In this document: piece after piece, positions 1 to 11,250 of the stretch
Layout of the letters: every line of letters starts with the position of its first letter
How positions within the stretch are numbered: the first letter of the stretch is position 1
Assembly: GCA_015039315.1 (NCBI GenBank)
Contig: WIDE01000014.1
Coordinates: forward strand, 163,874-213,395
Direction: 5' to 3'
Length of the DNA: 49,522 nucleotides
Source of the DNA: Clavulina sp. PMI_390
Lineage: Eukaryota > Basidiomycota > Agaricomycetes > Cantharellales > Hydnaceae
Made by a program: the position numbers and the translations under genes
Notes under the pieces: generated by a model
Told to the model about the DNA's origin: nothing
The model's input: the letters and a program-made list of their open reading frames with translations, nothing else
The model's database searches: none

Positions 1-1807
1 CCAAACCAGATATACATGATAACGCGGCAAGCCCTGTCAGCCGCATTGTCCGTGGGTAGTTTGGTGAGGAAGAGAGACACAAATGTGCTGGTGACGTAGA
101 GATGGCCTGCCGCTATTAGGAGACCAATGACGACAAAGAAGAGGTTGGGTCCAAGAGAATCTACGAAGAGATGCGAGTTAGACAAATTTTGAGCTCATTA
201 GGCTTGGAACCAGGGCTCATAGCTCAATCTACTCACCGAACGCGACTTTATCTGAATAGTCTCGCTGGAAAAATGCTGGAGACACCTTGGTACGAGGAGC
301 TTCATAAAACCCTATCCAATATAGGCTATTGTTCACAAAATAAGCAGGAAACCTACTCATCTGTTGTAGTCTCTGACACTTACATTATTGCCACCAGAAC
401 ACCCATAACCCACTCAAGAGTTATAGGAACGACTGTCCGCCCCATGTATGACAGAGATGCTTTCGCCAATCCAAATCCCAAGATAATTGTGGTGGTCAAT
501 ATACGATATCCCGTAATCTTGATCGAAAACCTATAAAGTTTGATTAGGATCGTAGAGTGGCGAGGCATTTACTCTCGCTGACCTTGGGAACTCATTGAGA
601 AGCACGTTCTCGTGGTGGTCGACGTACTCTTCAGGATCGAGTTCCTGGACCCTAGACTCTGCGTTGAGATTTTCTTGCTACTGCAAAATGAAATGGATCG
701 TACCTCTCTTCTCCTGATAACAGGTCGCGATGATAGAACCAAGGCGCGACTCCGGGTCGACTCCATTCGAACAACCCGACCCAATACAGGCTGTGGTGTA
801 GCCCCATGAGTTGTGTGTGAAGAGAAGGAGAAGTACCCCACAATTAAGACTCACAAGAGAGCTAGGAAGACTCCCAAGATCCAGTCAAGGGTTGTTCCAG
901 CGAGCGCGTTGCCCTTATAGCCCAGAACAGCCTTCGCGGTACCGAATCCTAAAAGCAAGATAGTGCCGAAGAGTCGATGGAGACTGACAGCAAGTCGTGG
1001 CCTAGATAGGCAACTAGGGTCGTCAATCGTGTGCAAACTTTCAAGTTTGGGCTCGATGCGTACTTTGCTTGAGAAGGATCGCCAAGAGCTTCCGCTTCTT
1101 CTTCGACAGTAGGCTTTCTTGAATGAAACCTGCTCGTGCGGTGTTGGGTGCGTAATGCCGCAATAGAAGGAAGAAACTATCATACCAGTCGCTCAGGGCT
1201 TGGAGAACATCTCGGTGAAATATCCGCGGCATCACTTTCGGTCGTAACGCCTCACAAGGGCCTAACCAGTACAGACTGATCGTAGAAAACGCACATTGCT
1301 TTTCAATGAGTCTCTATTGTGGTACTGCACAGCGTGTTAGATGGAGGACTGCATTCGCTCACGTTACAATCCCCAATAGACACAATATTAGATCCAGTGT
1401 CGTCGATAAAATGGCATGCCCTTCATACGAGACTACCGCCTTCACGATCCCTAGTGTAACGAGTTGCAGAGTGACGAGCAGGCGGTATACCGTCAACACT
1501 ACTGGAGGCTCGTCAAGCCGTGGCTCTCCTAGACTATTTGGTAGGCATCACATCAGTCATACAGCTAACGCCAGCTCACGAGCCCGGGTGAGAACGAGTT
1601 ATACCTTTCAGGAAAAACACGCCGAATCTGTCTTCGTTGATGCGGGCCTGCCACCCGAGGGGCTGCTATCGTGGGCAATTCCGCATCAGAGCCATCATCC
1701 GGTACTTCTGGATGGTTGGAAGATCTGGAGAGATTGGCGGAGAGAGAGGAGGCTGCTGGAGGGAACGCTCTGAGGGGTAGCGGGGCGAGGTCCTCGGCCG
1801 ATGCCAT
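1..1807 (-). CDS. Internally triplicated multi-pass membrane protein, copy A (3' end off the window)
   Basis: This is the leftmost of three tandem paralogues, and I do not recognise the family. The start at 1807 (MASAED) lines up with the start of copy B; an in-frame ATG 24 bases further upstream is not shared. Exon 1 (1605-1807) encodes a hydrophilic, Pro/Ser-rich N-terminus, and the next exon begins at 1533. Hydrophobic segments around the motif AKAVxSYxG...TTLDW occur three times (near 1400-1530, 851-1015 and 385-530). Each is followed by a short LYWxG..E..R....P..F..D block. The last visible stretch (1-150) matches the C-terminal exon of copies B and C (LPTDNAADRACR). A 1-nt difference from copy B near 1045 falls inside a predicted intron (GTACGC to CTAG), so the frame is kept. 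It is probably an integral membrane protein of unknown function. Confidence 0.7.
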
Positions 1808-2264
1808 AGCAAGTTGGTGGAGGGTGGCCACTGAGCTGAATGGTTAGAGCGTTACGAGTGTAGTTCCACTGCCCTATTTGGCATCAGCTGGAAGAAACGG
1901 GGCCGCCCAGAGCGTTTGCGACGTAGATGAGTGGGTGACAAGTTTGTTATCCTGTTTGCTGCTCGCTGAGAACAATTATGTCAAGGCAGTGCGCAAGCGA
2001 ACAATGCAAAGCAAACACTCCAGAATGGCCGTGATTGCAAATAAACTGATTCATATCGCACTGCATCGCATTGGCAAAGTTGACGATCTCCTTATTGAAA
2101 CGGAAATGCGGGTTTAGACGTGGTGGTCTGTTGAGGTAAATAAAAGGCTTGGCTTTCTCCATTCCCACGGGCTTTGCAGCCCATAAGATAGTATCCAACA
2201 GCATGTCTCATCAAACAAATCATGAAATAGTGGGTACAGCACAGTCATGGATAGGGACAATGGA
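1808..2264. repeat. Upstream flank shared with the flank of copy B
   Basis: This stretch holds no convincing gene. From about 1930 to 2264 it is recognisably similar to the stretch upstream of copy B (about 6110-6820). Shared blocks include one around CTGATTCATATCGCAC and one around TTCCCACGGG. It is therefore part of the duplicated unit, not unique intergenic DNA. Confidence 0.6.
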
Positions 2265-2830
2265 GCCCGCTGTCAGGATTTGGACCCAATATGGCGAAGT
2301 GCCCATCGTCAACAGTTGGACTGGAAGGGATACCAGTATACAATCCCTTGCTTGGCTTTATTTACATCGAGCCGTTCACCAAAAGGGTTGCACTAGTCGC
2401 TTACCTCTCTTTGTTAGCTTTTACTATTACCTTGTCGAACCTCATAGTGTCTCAATAGAGCCTGGTTTTAGTTCGTCTTGAGTGATTCGAGAGCTAACCC
2501 CATCCGAGTACCACTGGTCCTTAGACGGACACCCGGAGCCAATGACCGCGTCTTTCGACAGATGACAGCAGAGAGAGGAAGATGGATAGAGACAATTGCA
2601 ATGTGGTAGCGTGCAGCTGTAAGATTCTACCATAGACATGCAGGATTTTAGGAGACAGATTGTTAGGTAGTACAGCTCTAGAATGTAATGCCCGAATTTT
2701 TGCCACCCCTGTACGCCATAGGGACTGTTGGAGGGGAAGTTCTGAGGGGTGGCAGGGTCAAACCTCAGTTGGCGACATGAAGAGTCGTCGGAGAGGAGGC
2801 TTGTGAGCCGAACGCTCGAAACCCCACCCC
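2265..2830 (-). pseudogene. Remnant of a further copy of the membrane-protein gene
   Basis: On the minus strand, 2830-2690 aligns with the first exon of copies A and B: the ACAAGCCTCC lead-in, then an ATGTCGCCAACTGAGG block matching the ATGTCACTAACCGAGG start of copy B, then a CAGAACTTCCCCTCCAACAG block. The reading frame is broken and none of the membrane segments follow. At the other end, 2265-2290 resembles the last bases of copy C around its stop codon. What lies between is too diverged or deleted to align by eye. The simplest reading is a fourth array member that lost its interior. Confidence 0.5.
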
Positions 2831-3948
2831 GGCAGCGCCGCGACCCTGAGGAACTTTGAGGACACACCGTGCACAAAGTTGAATCTAATTTTGCTTTTGC
2901 TTTTGATCCTGATTCTGGCCCCGGCGCCGCGCCGTGTGCAATATATTGGCCTTCGATCGATCGAGGCTCGCCAAATCAGTCACGTGTGGTTTTTTTTCGC
3001 CCTTGCTCCGTCCTCAAGGTGTACGCACACCTACCGCGAAAAGGGGATTCTTATGGTATTATTGAGATATCAGATCAGCTATAGTATTATCAATCCCAGA
3101 TTCCTCCCCAAACCCGGTCATCCTCCTATCATTCTTGATTATACTTTCTCTTTCTCTCGCTGAGGTGTGGAAGCAAGAGCTTGTAATTCTCTCATTCTGT
3201 CGAGTGCTTGTACATGGTTATCTCCGCGACAGGGTCGCACCCCCTTCGTACAGACCCTTCTTGATAAGTCAAGCCGTGAACAAATAGCATTATCTCATTT
3301 GTCTGTGCTAGACCTTAGTGTTGAGACGGAGCTTTATGTGGGTGGCCTGCGAACCTCGCTGTTAGAGGTACGGCATATGGGCTGTTGCGACGGTGAGAGT
3401 AGCCTGGGGGCTTGTAGCACATAGATCGGACACTGTATCTGATCACCCCTCTGCTTTGCTAAGTAGACCACTCCATCGGACCCTGCGCGGGCAGTAGTAT
3501 AGCGACTATGTCAAGAAAAACTACTGATTATACGGCGCTTGGTAATGTCGGGAGTAATTAGCGTGGCGCGGTACTGGAAGCAGAATTAAAATCAGGATCA
3601 GAATCAATAGCGTGCGGTAGGAGATTTCTAGGTTTGTTGGGAGTCACAGTGCAACTTGAATCAGCTGGTGGATGCAAACGAAATGAATTCGAGTACGTAC
3701 AGCTACGATTGAGATTACCAGTACCAAGATAGTTTACAAAAGATGAGACATGAAGAGTCCACTCATAAGGATCAGAATCGCTAGTACCAGATAGGATCAT
3801 AGTGTCTGTAAGGGTCTTTATCCCTCTTAGTGTGATAGCACTAGTAGTCACTCGATATAATCAGAACCGATCTCTATTGAGAAGGACGATATACGAGTAG
3901 GGGGGTAAAATTAGAGCTAGAGAAGAAAGGGCATCGACTAGCGAGCCT
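2831..3948. other. Intergenic, with a candidate terminal-inverted-repeat pair
   Basis: No gene is supported here. A short A/T-to-G/C graded block at about 2888-2935 (TTTTGATCCTGATTCTGG then GGCGCCGCGCCGTG) has an inverted partner at about 3561-3608 (GCGTGGCGCGG then AAAATCAGGATCAGAATC). The pair could mark a decayed non-autonomous DNA transposon of about 700 bp. No target-site duplication was identified and no transposase is visible. Confidence 0.3.
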
Positions 3949-5977
3949 TTATAGGAGAGGAGTCGATGTAAACAAGGTATCACAATGGGCGTACATATAG
4001 TATCCCTTACAATGTCCCCAGTATCCCTTGATGAGAGCAAGAAATATAACAAGGCACAAGGATACAAAATGCCACATGATTACGATGGCAAGGACAATCT
4101 CGCTTGATGGCCAATACCCGTCAGCGATCCAGTCTAAGACAGTCAACAATAGACCAAGCGCGGCAATACCTAGCCATATATACATGATGATACGGCAAGC
4201 CCTATCAGCCGCATTGTCTGTGGGTAGTTTGGTGATGAGGCGCAACAAGGGTCTCCAAGTGAGATAGACACCGCCGCCTACTACCACGAGATAAAGGAGT
4301 ACAACGAAAAGTCCCTTATCGAAATCTATCCAGATACGGGGGTTTGGGCGTGTTTAGGCTTATTGCGGCATGGGGCCAGAGCGTAGACTGATTCAACGCA
4401 CCGGGCACGATGTTATCTGAATAGTCTCGCTGGAAAAATGCTGGAGACACCTTGGTGCGAGGAGCTTCGTAGAATCCTATCCAATACAGGCTATTGCTAG
4501 AGATTGTTAAACGACCTTCTCATCCGCTGTAGTCTCTGGCACCTACATTATTGCCACCAAAGCCCCCATAACCCAGTCAAGAGTTATAGGAACGATTATC
4601 CGTCCCATATATGACAGAGACGCTTTCGCCAATCCAAATCCCAGGATAATTGTGGTGGTCAATATACGATATCCCGTAATTTTGATTGAGAACCTGGAAG
4701 TGTGATCAGGATCGTAAACTGGCGAAGCATTTACTCTCACTGACCTCGGGAACTCATTGAGAAGTACGTTCTCGTGATGGTCGACATACTCTTCAGGATC
4801 AAGTTCCTGAACCCTAGACTCTGTGTTGAGATTCTCTTGATGCTGTAAAATAAAATAGATCGTACCTCTCTTCTCCTGATAAAAGATCGCGATGAAAGAA
4901 CCAAGGCGCCACTCCAGGGCGACTCCACTCAAATAATCCAACCCAATACAGCCTACGACGTGGCCACATGAATTAAATGTGAAGAGAGGGGGAGTAGGCG
5001 CTATCGAGACTCACAGGAGAGCTAAGAACACTCCTAAGATCCAATCAATGGTTGTCCCAGCAAGCGCGTTGCCCTTATAGCCCAGCACAGCCTTTGCAAT
5101 GCCAAAGCCCAAAATCAAGATAGAGCCGGAGAGTCGATGAAGAGTGATAGCAAGTCGCGGCCTAGATGGACAAGATGGATCGTCAACCGTGTGCATACCG
5201 TTCAAGTTTGGGCCGGATGCGTACTCTGTTTGGGAAGGATCACCAAGAGCTTCCGCTTCTTCTTCGACGGTAGGTTGCCTTGAATGAACCCTGCACATGC
5301 GACGTTGAGTGGGTAATGCCCCAGGAGAAAGAAGAGACTAGCCTACCAGTCGCTTAGGGCTTGGAGAATATCTCGGTGAAACATCCACGGCATGATTTTG
5401 GGCCTCAGCGCCTCGCATGGGCCTAACCAGTACAGACTGGCCATGGAAATTGCGGAAGGGCATTTATTGAGTCTCAAGTGTGGCGCGACCAGCGTTGTTA
5501 GATGAAGGATTGCATTCGCTCACGTTACAATCCCCGACAGACACAATATTAGATCCAGTGTGGTCGATAGAACGGCGTGCCTTTCATATGAGACTACGGC
5601 CTTCACGATCACTAGTGTAACGAGTTGCAGAGTGACGAGCAGGCGGTATACCGTCAACACTACTGGAGGCCCTTCAAGTTGCGGCTCTCCTAATCCATGG
5701 AGGCTGTTTTGCCGATATCACAGAGTTCACAGAGTTAATTCCGGCTCAGAATCCAGAAGAAGCGCTAAACGTGCCTCTCAGGTAAAACATGCTGAACTTG
5801 GCTTTGTTGAAGCGGGCCTGCCACTCGAAGGGCAGCTGTCGTGGACAATTGCACGTCCGAATCATCATCCGGTGGCGCTGGACTGCCAGAAGTTCTGGAG
5901 CGATTCGCTGAGAGAGGGGGTGCTGTCCGAGGGAAAGTTTTGAGTGCTAGCGGGGTTAGGTCCTCGGTTAGTGACAT
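3949..5977 (-). CDS. Internally triplicated multi-pass membrane protein, copy B
   Basis: A complete ten-exon model of 484 residues; the family is not recognised. Exons (minus strand): 5775-5977, 5524-5703, 5347-5436, 5225-5290, 5015-5161, 4866-4952, 4745-4813, 4547-4693, 4402-4490, 3949-4325. The first intron has a GCACGT (GC-AG) donor where copy A has GTATAA. The protein has a hydrophilic N-terminus, then three repeats. Each repeat is a hydrophobic hairpin around AKAVLGYKG...TTIDWILG, followed by a LYWxG..E..RP....P..F..D block. Acidic linkers (VEEEAEALGDP and QELDPEEYVDHH) separate the repeats. The C-terminal exon adds about three more hydrophobic segments. Exons 3 to 9 have exactly the same lengths as in copy C, which supports the model. 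Probably a membrane protein; no catalytic motif was seen. Confidence 0.78.
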
Positions 5978-6829
5978 GATAAATTGGTGGAGGGGAGGCT
6001 TGTAAGTTGATATTTGGAGTGTGATCTAGCAGATTCACGGCTCCTTGGAGTATCGGCTGGGCCTATATGGCCTACCAAAGCATTGCGACGTAGATAAGTG
6101 GGTGGTAAGTTTGTAGCCTATTTGCTGCTCACTGAAAACAATTATGTACAGGCAGTGCTCAGCCGAGCAGTGCAAAGCAGTGTTGGCAGGGCCTCAGTCA
6201 AACCGCAGTCTGGCGGAGGTCTGGCTTTTTTGGAGTCCGACCGATGATTTCAGGTCACGCCAAGTCTAGGAAGTTGAAATCACTGGAGGCTATGACATAA
6301 TATAGCTCAGTTATTGAATTGGCGAACGAATGCTGTTGCTTCAGTGATCTTCTCTGATCTTGAACGAGAAGTCGTATGCGAGAGCGGAAATACCCCCGCA
6401 AGCTTTGCTTGTTGAAAGAGGTAGCCTATCTAGGTAGGGAGACTATAAAATGCTTGGCACACGGGTGGTGACTATCAAGTGCAAAGTCTTCGGTAGACCT
6501 AGTTAGACAACGAAAATAAGCCGACCGCCAGACCCTGGGTGTGCAAAGCAAAGACCCCAGAACAACCGTAATTGCAAATTGCTGATTCATATCGCACAGC
6601 ATCACATCGAGAAAATCGATGATCTCCTCGTTGAAATGGAAATGTGGGTTCAGAATGGTGGTGGTCTGTCGTGGTAAAGGCTTGGCTTGCTCAACATTCC
6701 CACGGGTCACGCTCACCCCCGAGCCCTGAGCCGGTTCCACAACCTAGCATCCATAAGCGCGTCTCAACGAATAAACCATGCAATAGATGGGTATAGTACA
6801 GTTGTGAATAAGGATAATGGGACATGCTG
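5978..6829. repeat. Intergenic flank of copy B, duplicated upstream of copy A
   Basis: No gene is supported. Roughly 6110-6820 resembles 1930-2270, so the duplication unit of the array includes the upstream region as well as the gene. Fragments near 6180-6240 weakly resemble the N-terminal exon lead-in but cannot be read as coding. Confidence 0.5.
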
Positions 6830-8781
6830 TCAAAGCGTGGGCTCAAGTTTTGGATGTTGACGCTCGCGATATCCAAGATTTTGCTTGATGATGGAGAGAA
6901 AAACGACGAGCAAGAAGGACAGAATGTAAACCCCAACAACCCCGAATACAATTATCTCCCAGTCTGGGAAGTCTCCTTCAGAAACCAGCCAACGTATTAT
7001 TCCTATCAGGGCAAGTCCAAACCAGATATAGATAATGATCCGACACGTGGTGTCAACAGTATTGTCGGTGGGAAGTTGAGTGAGAAGGAAGGAGAGGAAG
7101 CGGCCGGTGAAAGATAGATGCCCTATCGCGATCAAAAGCCCAACGGTAATGATAAATAGGTTTGGCCATGCAGATTCTACCCTTCGTTAGATTAGAACCT
7201 GCGACGCTGACATCACTGATGGTGGCAGAGGCGTACCAATTCTGATATGCTCTGAGTAATCTGTTTGAAAGAACCATGGGGGTGCTCGCGTCTGAGGAGC
7301 TTCATAGAACCCTGTCCAATAGAGGCTAGCACGAGCGAAACAGCGGCAAAGTCAGTGGCCGCAGTATCGGAATACTATGTTTTGACAAACACTAGCGCAG
7401 CAACTACACCAATCAACCAATCGAAAGTTACTGGTATGAACGTCCAGCCCATGTACGAGAGGGTAGATTTCGCCATTCCGAGCCCCAGAACAACGGTGGT
7501 GTTCAAAATCCGATACCCCGTTACCTTCACAGAGAATCTACGAAGATCATCGAGGTGAGATTAGGCGAGAGAGGAGCCTGCTACCGACCTAGGAAATTCA
7601 TCAAGTCCGATATTCTCGTAATGGTCGACGTATTCCTTGGGGTCAAGATCCGGGACTCTGATGGAAACGGATGATAAGACGTAGGGGATTTGATGGGCTG
7701 GTGAACATGGAATGTACCTCTCTTGTCCTGAGATAATATCAAGGTGGAAAAACCAAGGGGCCACGCCTGGCCGAGTCCACTCGAACAACCCAACCCAGTA
7801 CAACCTAGAGCAGAGCAGGCCGGTGAGGAAGGGGGAGCATGGTTCCAAGAAGATCTTACAATAGGCTGAGAAACACTCCTAGGATCCAGTCAAGTGTAGT
7901 TCCGCTGAGGGCGTTACCTCCATACCCCAGAACCGCCTTCGCGATCCCAAATGAAAGTATCAACAAGGAACCGAGCACCCGGTGCGGAGTAATCGCAAGT
8001 CTAGCCCTAAGAAAGACCGTCACATGAGCCGAAAACATTTCTGGGTAGGCTCTGCTCACCTCTGTACGGATGGATCTCCGAGGGCATCCGCCTGTTCCTC
8101 AATAGTGGGTTGCCGTGAGCGAGCCCTTTGAGGAGATGTCAATTGCTCATCAAACCAATACTGATGGAGAGAACAAACCTGTCACGAGCTGCACATAGCA
8201 AATCTGTGTGGAACATCCATCGGATGACCTTTGGCCGCATTGCCTCGAGTGGACTTAGCCAATACATGCTGTAATGGTCCAGTTTGCCAATTTTTTCTTT
8301 GGTGATTATGTTACAAGTTGAGAAGGAGGGCCACTCACGTTATAATCCCTAGCAAGCAGAGCACAAGATCAAGCGTTGTGGATGCAATAGCATGTCCTTC
8401 ATACGAGACCACAGCTTTCACAACACCCAATACGATGAGTTGCAAGCTAACAAACAAGCGGTAAGCTGTGAGCACCACTGGTGATTCCTCGAGGCGTGCC
8501 TCCCCTGAACCTGTTGGCAAGCTTGGAGAGAGAAGTAGATCAGAACGAAGAATGGAGTCGACCACCAGAATAGTCTAGGCGTACGTTCCCGCTGGCTCGT
8601 GCGGAGAGCGAGGCATCCTCCTCAAGCCGATGCTGTATGCACCTTCAGGATTTGCAGATCCCAGCCCAGGCGAGTCGAAATCTGGAGGCGGAGATCTCCC
8701 AGTCATAGGGCTAGAAGCCCCATGACTGGGAGCGGTGCGAGGTGCCAGAAGTTGCAAAAGCGATCCCTTTATGGCATTCAT
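6830..8781 (-). CDS. Internally triplicated multi-pass membrane protein, copy C
   Basis: A complete ten-exon model of 473 residues. Exons (minus strand): 8585-8781, 8339-8521, 8179-8268, 8060-8125, 7860-8006, 7718-7804, 7589-7657, 7391-7537, 7237-7325, 6830-7176. All exons join in frame. Repeat 1 (AKAV equivalent VVKAVVSYEGHA...TTLDL, then MYWLSPLEAMRPKV), repeat 2 (GIAKAVLGYGG...TTLDWILG, then LYWVGLFEWTRPGV) and repeat 3 (GMAKSTLSYMGW...VTFDWLIG, then LYWTGFYEAPQTRA) each end in an aromatic-rich F..D block. The C-terminal exon carries LPTDNTVDTTCR between hydrophobic segments. Copy C is more diverged from A and B than they are from each other, so it split off earlier. Function is unknown. 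It is transcribed divergently from PEX11 across about 1 kb. Confidence 0.78.
8696..8732. repeat. Near-perfect 16-bp inverted repeat inside exon 1 of copy C
   Basis: CTCCCAGTCATAGGGC at 8696-8711 and GCCCCATGACTGGGAG at 8717-8732 are reverse complements with one mismatch, separated by 5 bases. It lies in the hydrophilic, Pro/Ser-rich N-terminal part of the coding sequence. Confidence 0.7.
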
Positions 8782-9825
8782 TATGGGGACTACGAGGCTG
8801 AATTGTAAGTTATCAGACCTCTGCTTGGATGCCCGAATCCAGCAGAAGAGGGAGTTTTACGAGTCGATATTCTGTGCTTGGTTGTCGGGAGGGTGCCAGC
8901 GTAAAATTAGACATGATACTCGACATGATTTGAAATTGACACCATGGCGGTGCTGGGGCAACCAATCGGGATGTTTGAAGCGCGAAGTCGAAGACCCGTA
9001 CAGGCTGGATTAGAAGAGGAATAGGATGGAGAGATCTATGTCTGCACTTGTACGAACCCAGCTTGCTACCAACAATGACGTCCCTGTCACGCGATAGGCT
9101 CATGAAATCGGACTTGGCGAGGGCATCAGATATTGGAAGCAACGTATCATTACAATCAAGATAATACGGATGATACAGCAACTGTCAAGAGGGTACCATA
9201 AATCAAAAATAGAAAGAGTGAAAGAGAGATGTCGTCCCCCACCCCACCCCACTGCACCACCACGACCTCCCCAATGCTCCACCCCACACGCGCATGAGGC
9301 ACACACTCACACAAGAGTACAAGCGGGCCTTGAAGCTTCCCGCCTTGCAGCGGGAACACGCATAGGATGGGAACACCAGGTGCAGACGGCCTCGACTCCA
9401 GATCGATGGGATGGCAAGCAGCAGAAAGCTAGAGCAAGGGACACCAAGCCCTACTACACACGTATGCATAGTAAAGCATATCGTTCTCGAAGACGGGAAC
9501 GCGGGCGGGAATACGGAAGAAATAGGTCGGGCCCGAACTTTTGTGTCTCTGGAGAGGATGGAAATTCAAGCAGGGACGAGAAAAGTAGGAGGATTCGTGG
9601 AATGATGATGGAAGAGCGTGAAATATGATGATTGAAAACGGAAAGAAAGTCAGTATGGGTCGCCCTCTGTGTCCAAAAAAATCTTGTAGGTCAGACGCAC
9701 CCTTGGATTATTGTTCAAAGAAAAAAAAACCTCTTGCGGCTTCCTCCGTATAAATACCCACCCACACGTCACGTCACACCCCAATTGTCACCCCAACTTT
9801 CGGCTACCAAAACTCTCCGGACTCG
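8782..9825. other. Divergent promoter region between copy C and PEX11
   Basis: No gene is supported. The region holds a C-rich and CA-rich stretch (about 9237-9312) and an A-run at 9720-9729 just upstream of the PEX11 TATA element. Reading frames here are short, rich in low-complexity residues and without recognisable content. Confidence 0.5.
9749..9756 (+). promoter_or_regulatory. TATA element of PEX11
   Basis: TATAAATA lies 70 bases upstream of the PEX11 start codon, a suitable distance for a fungal TATA box with a short leader. Confidence 0.45.
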
Positions 9826-11250
9826 ATGTCAAAAGCGTCTCTGTCAAGCTCTCTTTTCACGATCAGCGATGTCGCGTTGGGATCGGTTGGAAAGAGCATC
9901 CCTCCGAGCCTAGTCGTGGACAAGAGCGTCAAGTACTTCAGCACCTGGGGCGGGTCTGAGTGAGTGTGAACGACGCAGTTGCTAACGATGTGGCCTGACG
10001 GTCTCCCCACCTGAATCGAATGGTTTTATGGTACACTGTGGGATGAAATACATGAAGCAAACTGCTCATGGTATGTCGGATTTGTGGCATATATTCTTGC
10101 ACCCGTCCCAAAAACTTTCTGCTCACCTACCCATCACCAATTTATGCCCTCGTTACCTGAACATTCCGCACATAACTACTCTTATATGACTCTAGACTGT
10201 CCAATATGCCGCCAAGCTTATTGTTCCTATCCTAATCAAACGTGCTGAGCTTCAGCACGGCACAGGCCTTCGAGCCAAAGCCTAGTGCGTTCCCGTTCAT
10301 TCATCTCTAAGATATCCCCTCGCCGCTCGTCAAATTAACAGACCATTCTCTATCTTCTTCGCTTGGATGATCTATAGCTCCCCTACTGCTGAGGGTTTGA
10401 CGAAATTTGCCGCGTCCATCAGCGCTACACGCCGAGTCTCGGGTCTCTGGGGTACGTCTCCTCATTCCAAGTCCAATGCAGTTCCCAGAGCAACCTATGA
10501 TCTCACATGCAAATCCTTCCCTATGTTCATAATGACTAATGATAACAGGAATACTCTCGATTATCAAATGGCTCTCTGCACTTGAGCGTACCCCGGTCAC
10601 GTCCACTGCCCCGGCTGCCCGCGTTAGCCGGACGCTCGAGCGCCTCCAGGCCATCTCCATGCTGGCGTTCTATTCTCTCGAGTCCATCTCGTTCTTCTCT
10701 TCCCCTGCGGCTCCCATCTTGCCACCGACGCTCGTCACTCCCTCGATGAGCGCCAAAGCAGGCCTGTGGAGCGTGCGGGCTTGGGGTCTGTACACCGCTA
10801 TCCAGCTGTGGAACCTTTCGGCCAAGTGGAAGGAGGCGAGTGCAAAGGAGGCTAGCCTGACCAGGGAGCTGAAGAGCGCGAGTGCGAGTGAGAAGGGTGA
10901 TGAGGGTACGGTTGAGCTTGGGACAAAGGACAAGTTGGAGGAGGTCAAGAAGGAGAAGTGGGCGACGTTGCTGAGCTTGGTAGAGAACGGAGCGTTCGCC
11001 CCGCTCATTATTCACTGGTAAGACGACCGTTGGTAGACAAACGAGTGGTTTTGCTAACTTTTTTTTCGTCGACCTCTGTCTAGGTCTGTACGGGAGCTTT
11101 TCTCCAGCGACGTAAGTATTCCCCGTACCTCCTCCCACCATAATCTCTTACTAAAGGCACATTCATTTTCCCTTCATCCAGCTTCCGGTCAATCTCCTCT
11201 CCATGGTTGCTGCGATCGCTGGGTTCCAGAACGGCTGGGACAAGTTGTAA
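9826..11250 (+). CDS. PEX11: Peroxisomal membrane protein PEX11
   Basis: A seven-exon model of 291 residues: 9826-9959, 10058-10070, 10196-10284, 10378-10451, 10549-11017, 11084-11111, 11182-11250. Fungal PEX11 (PMP27) shapes and elongates the peroxisomal membrane during division. The hallmarks are a conserved N-terminal amphipathic region (DKLLMTVQYAAKLIVPIL, about residues 46-63), the next conserved helix (KFAASISATRRVSGLWG), membrane-associated helices in the middle, and a short C-terminal segment after a LP motif (LPVNLLSMVAAIAGFQNGW). Length is close to that of other fungal members. The 13-nt second exon supplies DKLLM and is needed to keep frame between exons 1 and 3. A charged, Lys/Glu-rich loop (about residues 190-240) is typical of the family. 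Family assignment is firm; the subtype within PEX11 is not determined. Confidence 0.85.

Noticed and set aside
1020..1070. Apparent frameshift in membrane-protein copy A
   Set aside because: The 1-nt difference from copy B lies inside the predicted intron (GTACGC to CTAG), so the spliced frame is unaffected.
9170..9628. Reading frame between copy C and PEX11
   Set aside because: His/Pro/Arg-rich low-complexity translation of a C-rich promoter region with no conserved motif.
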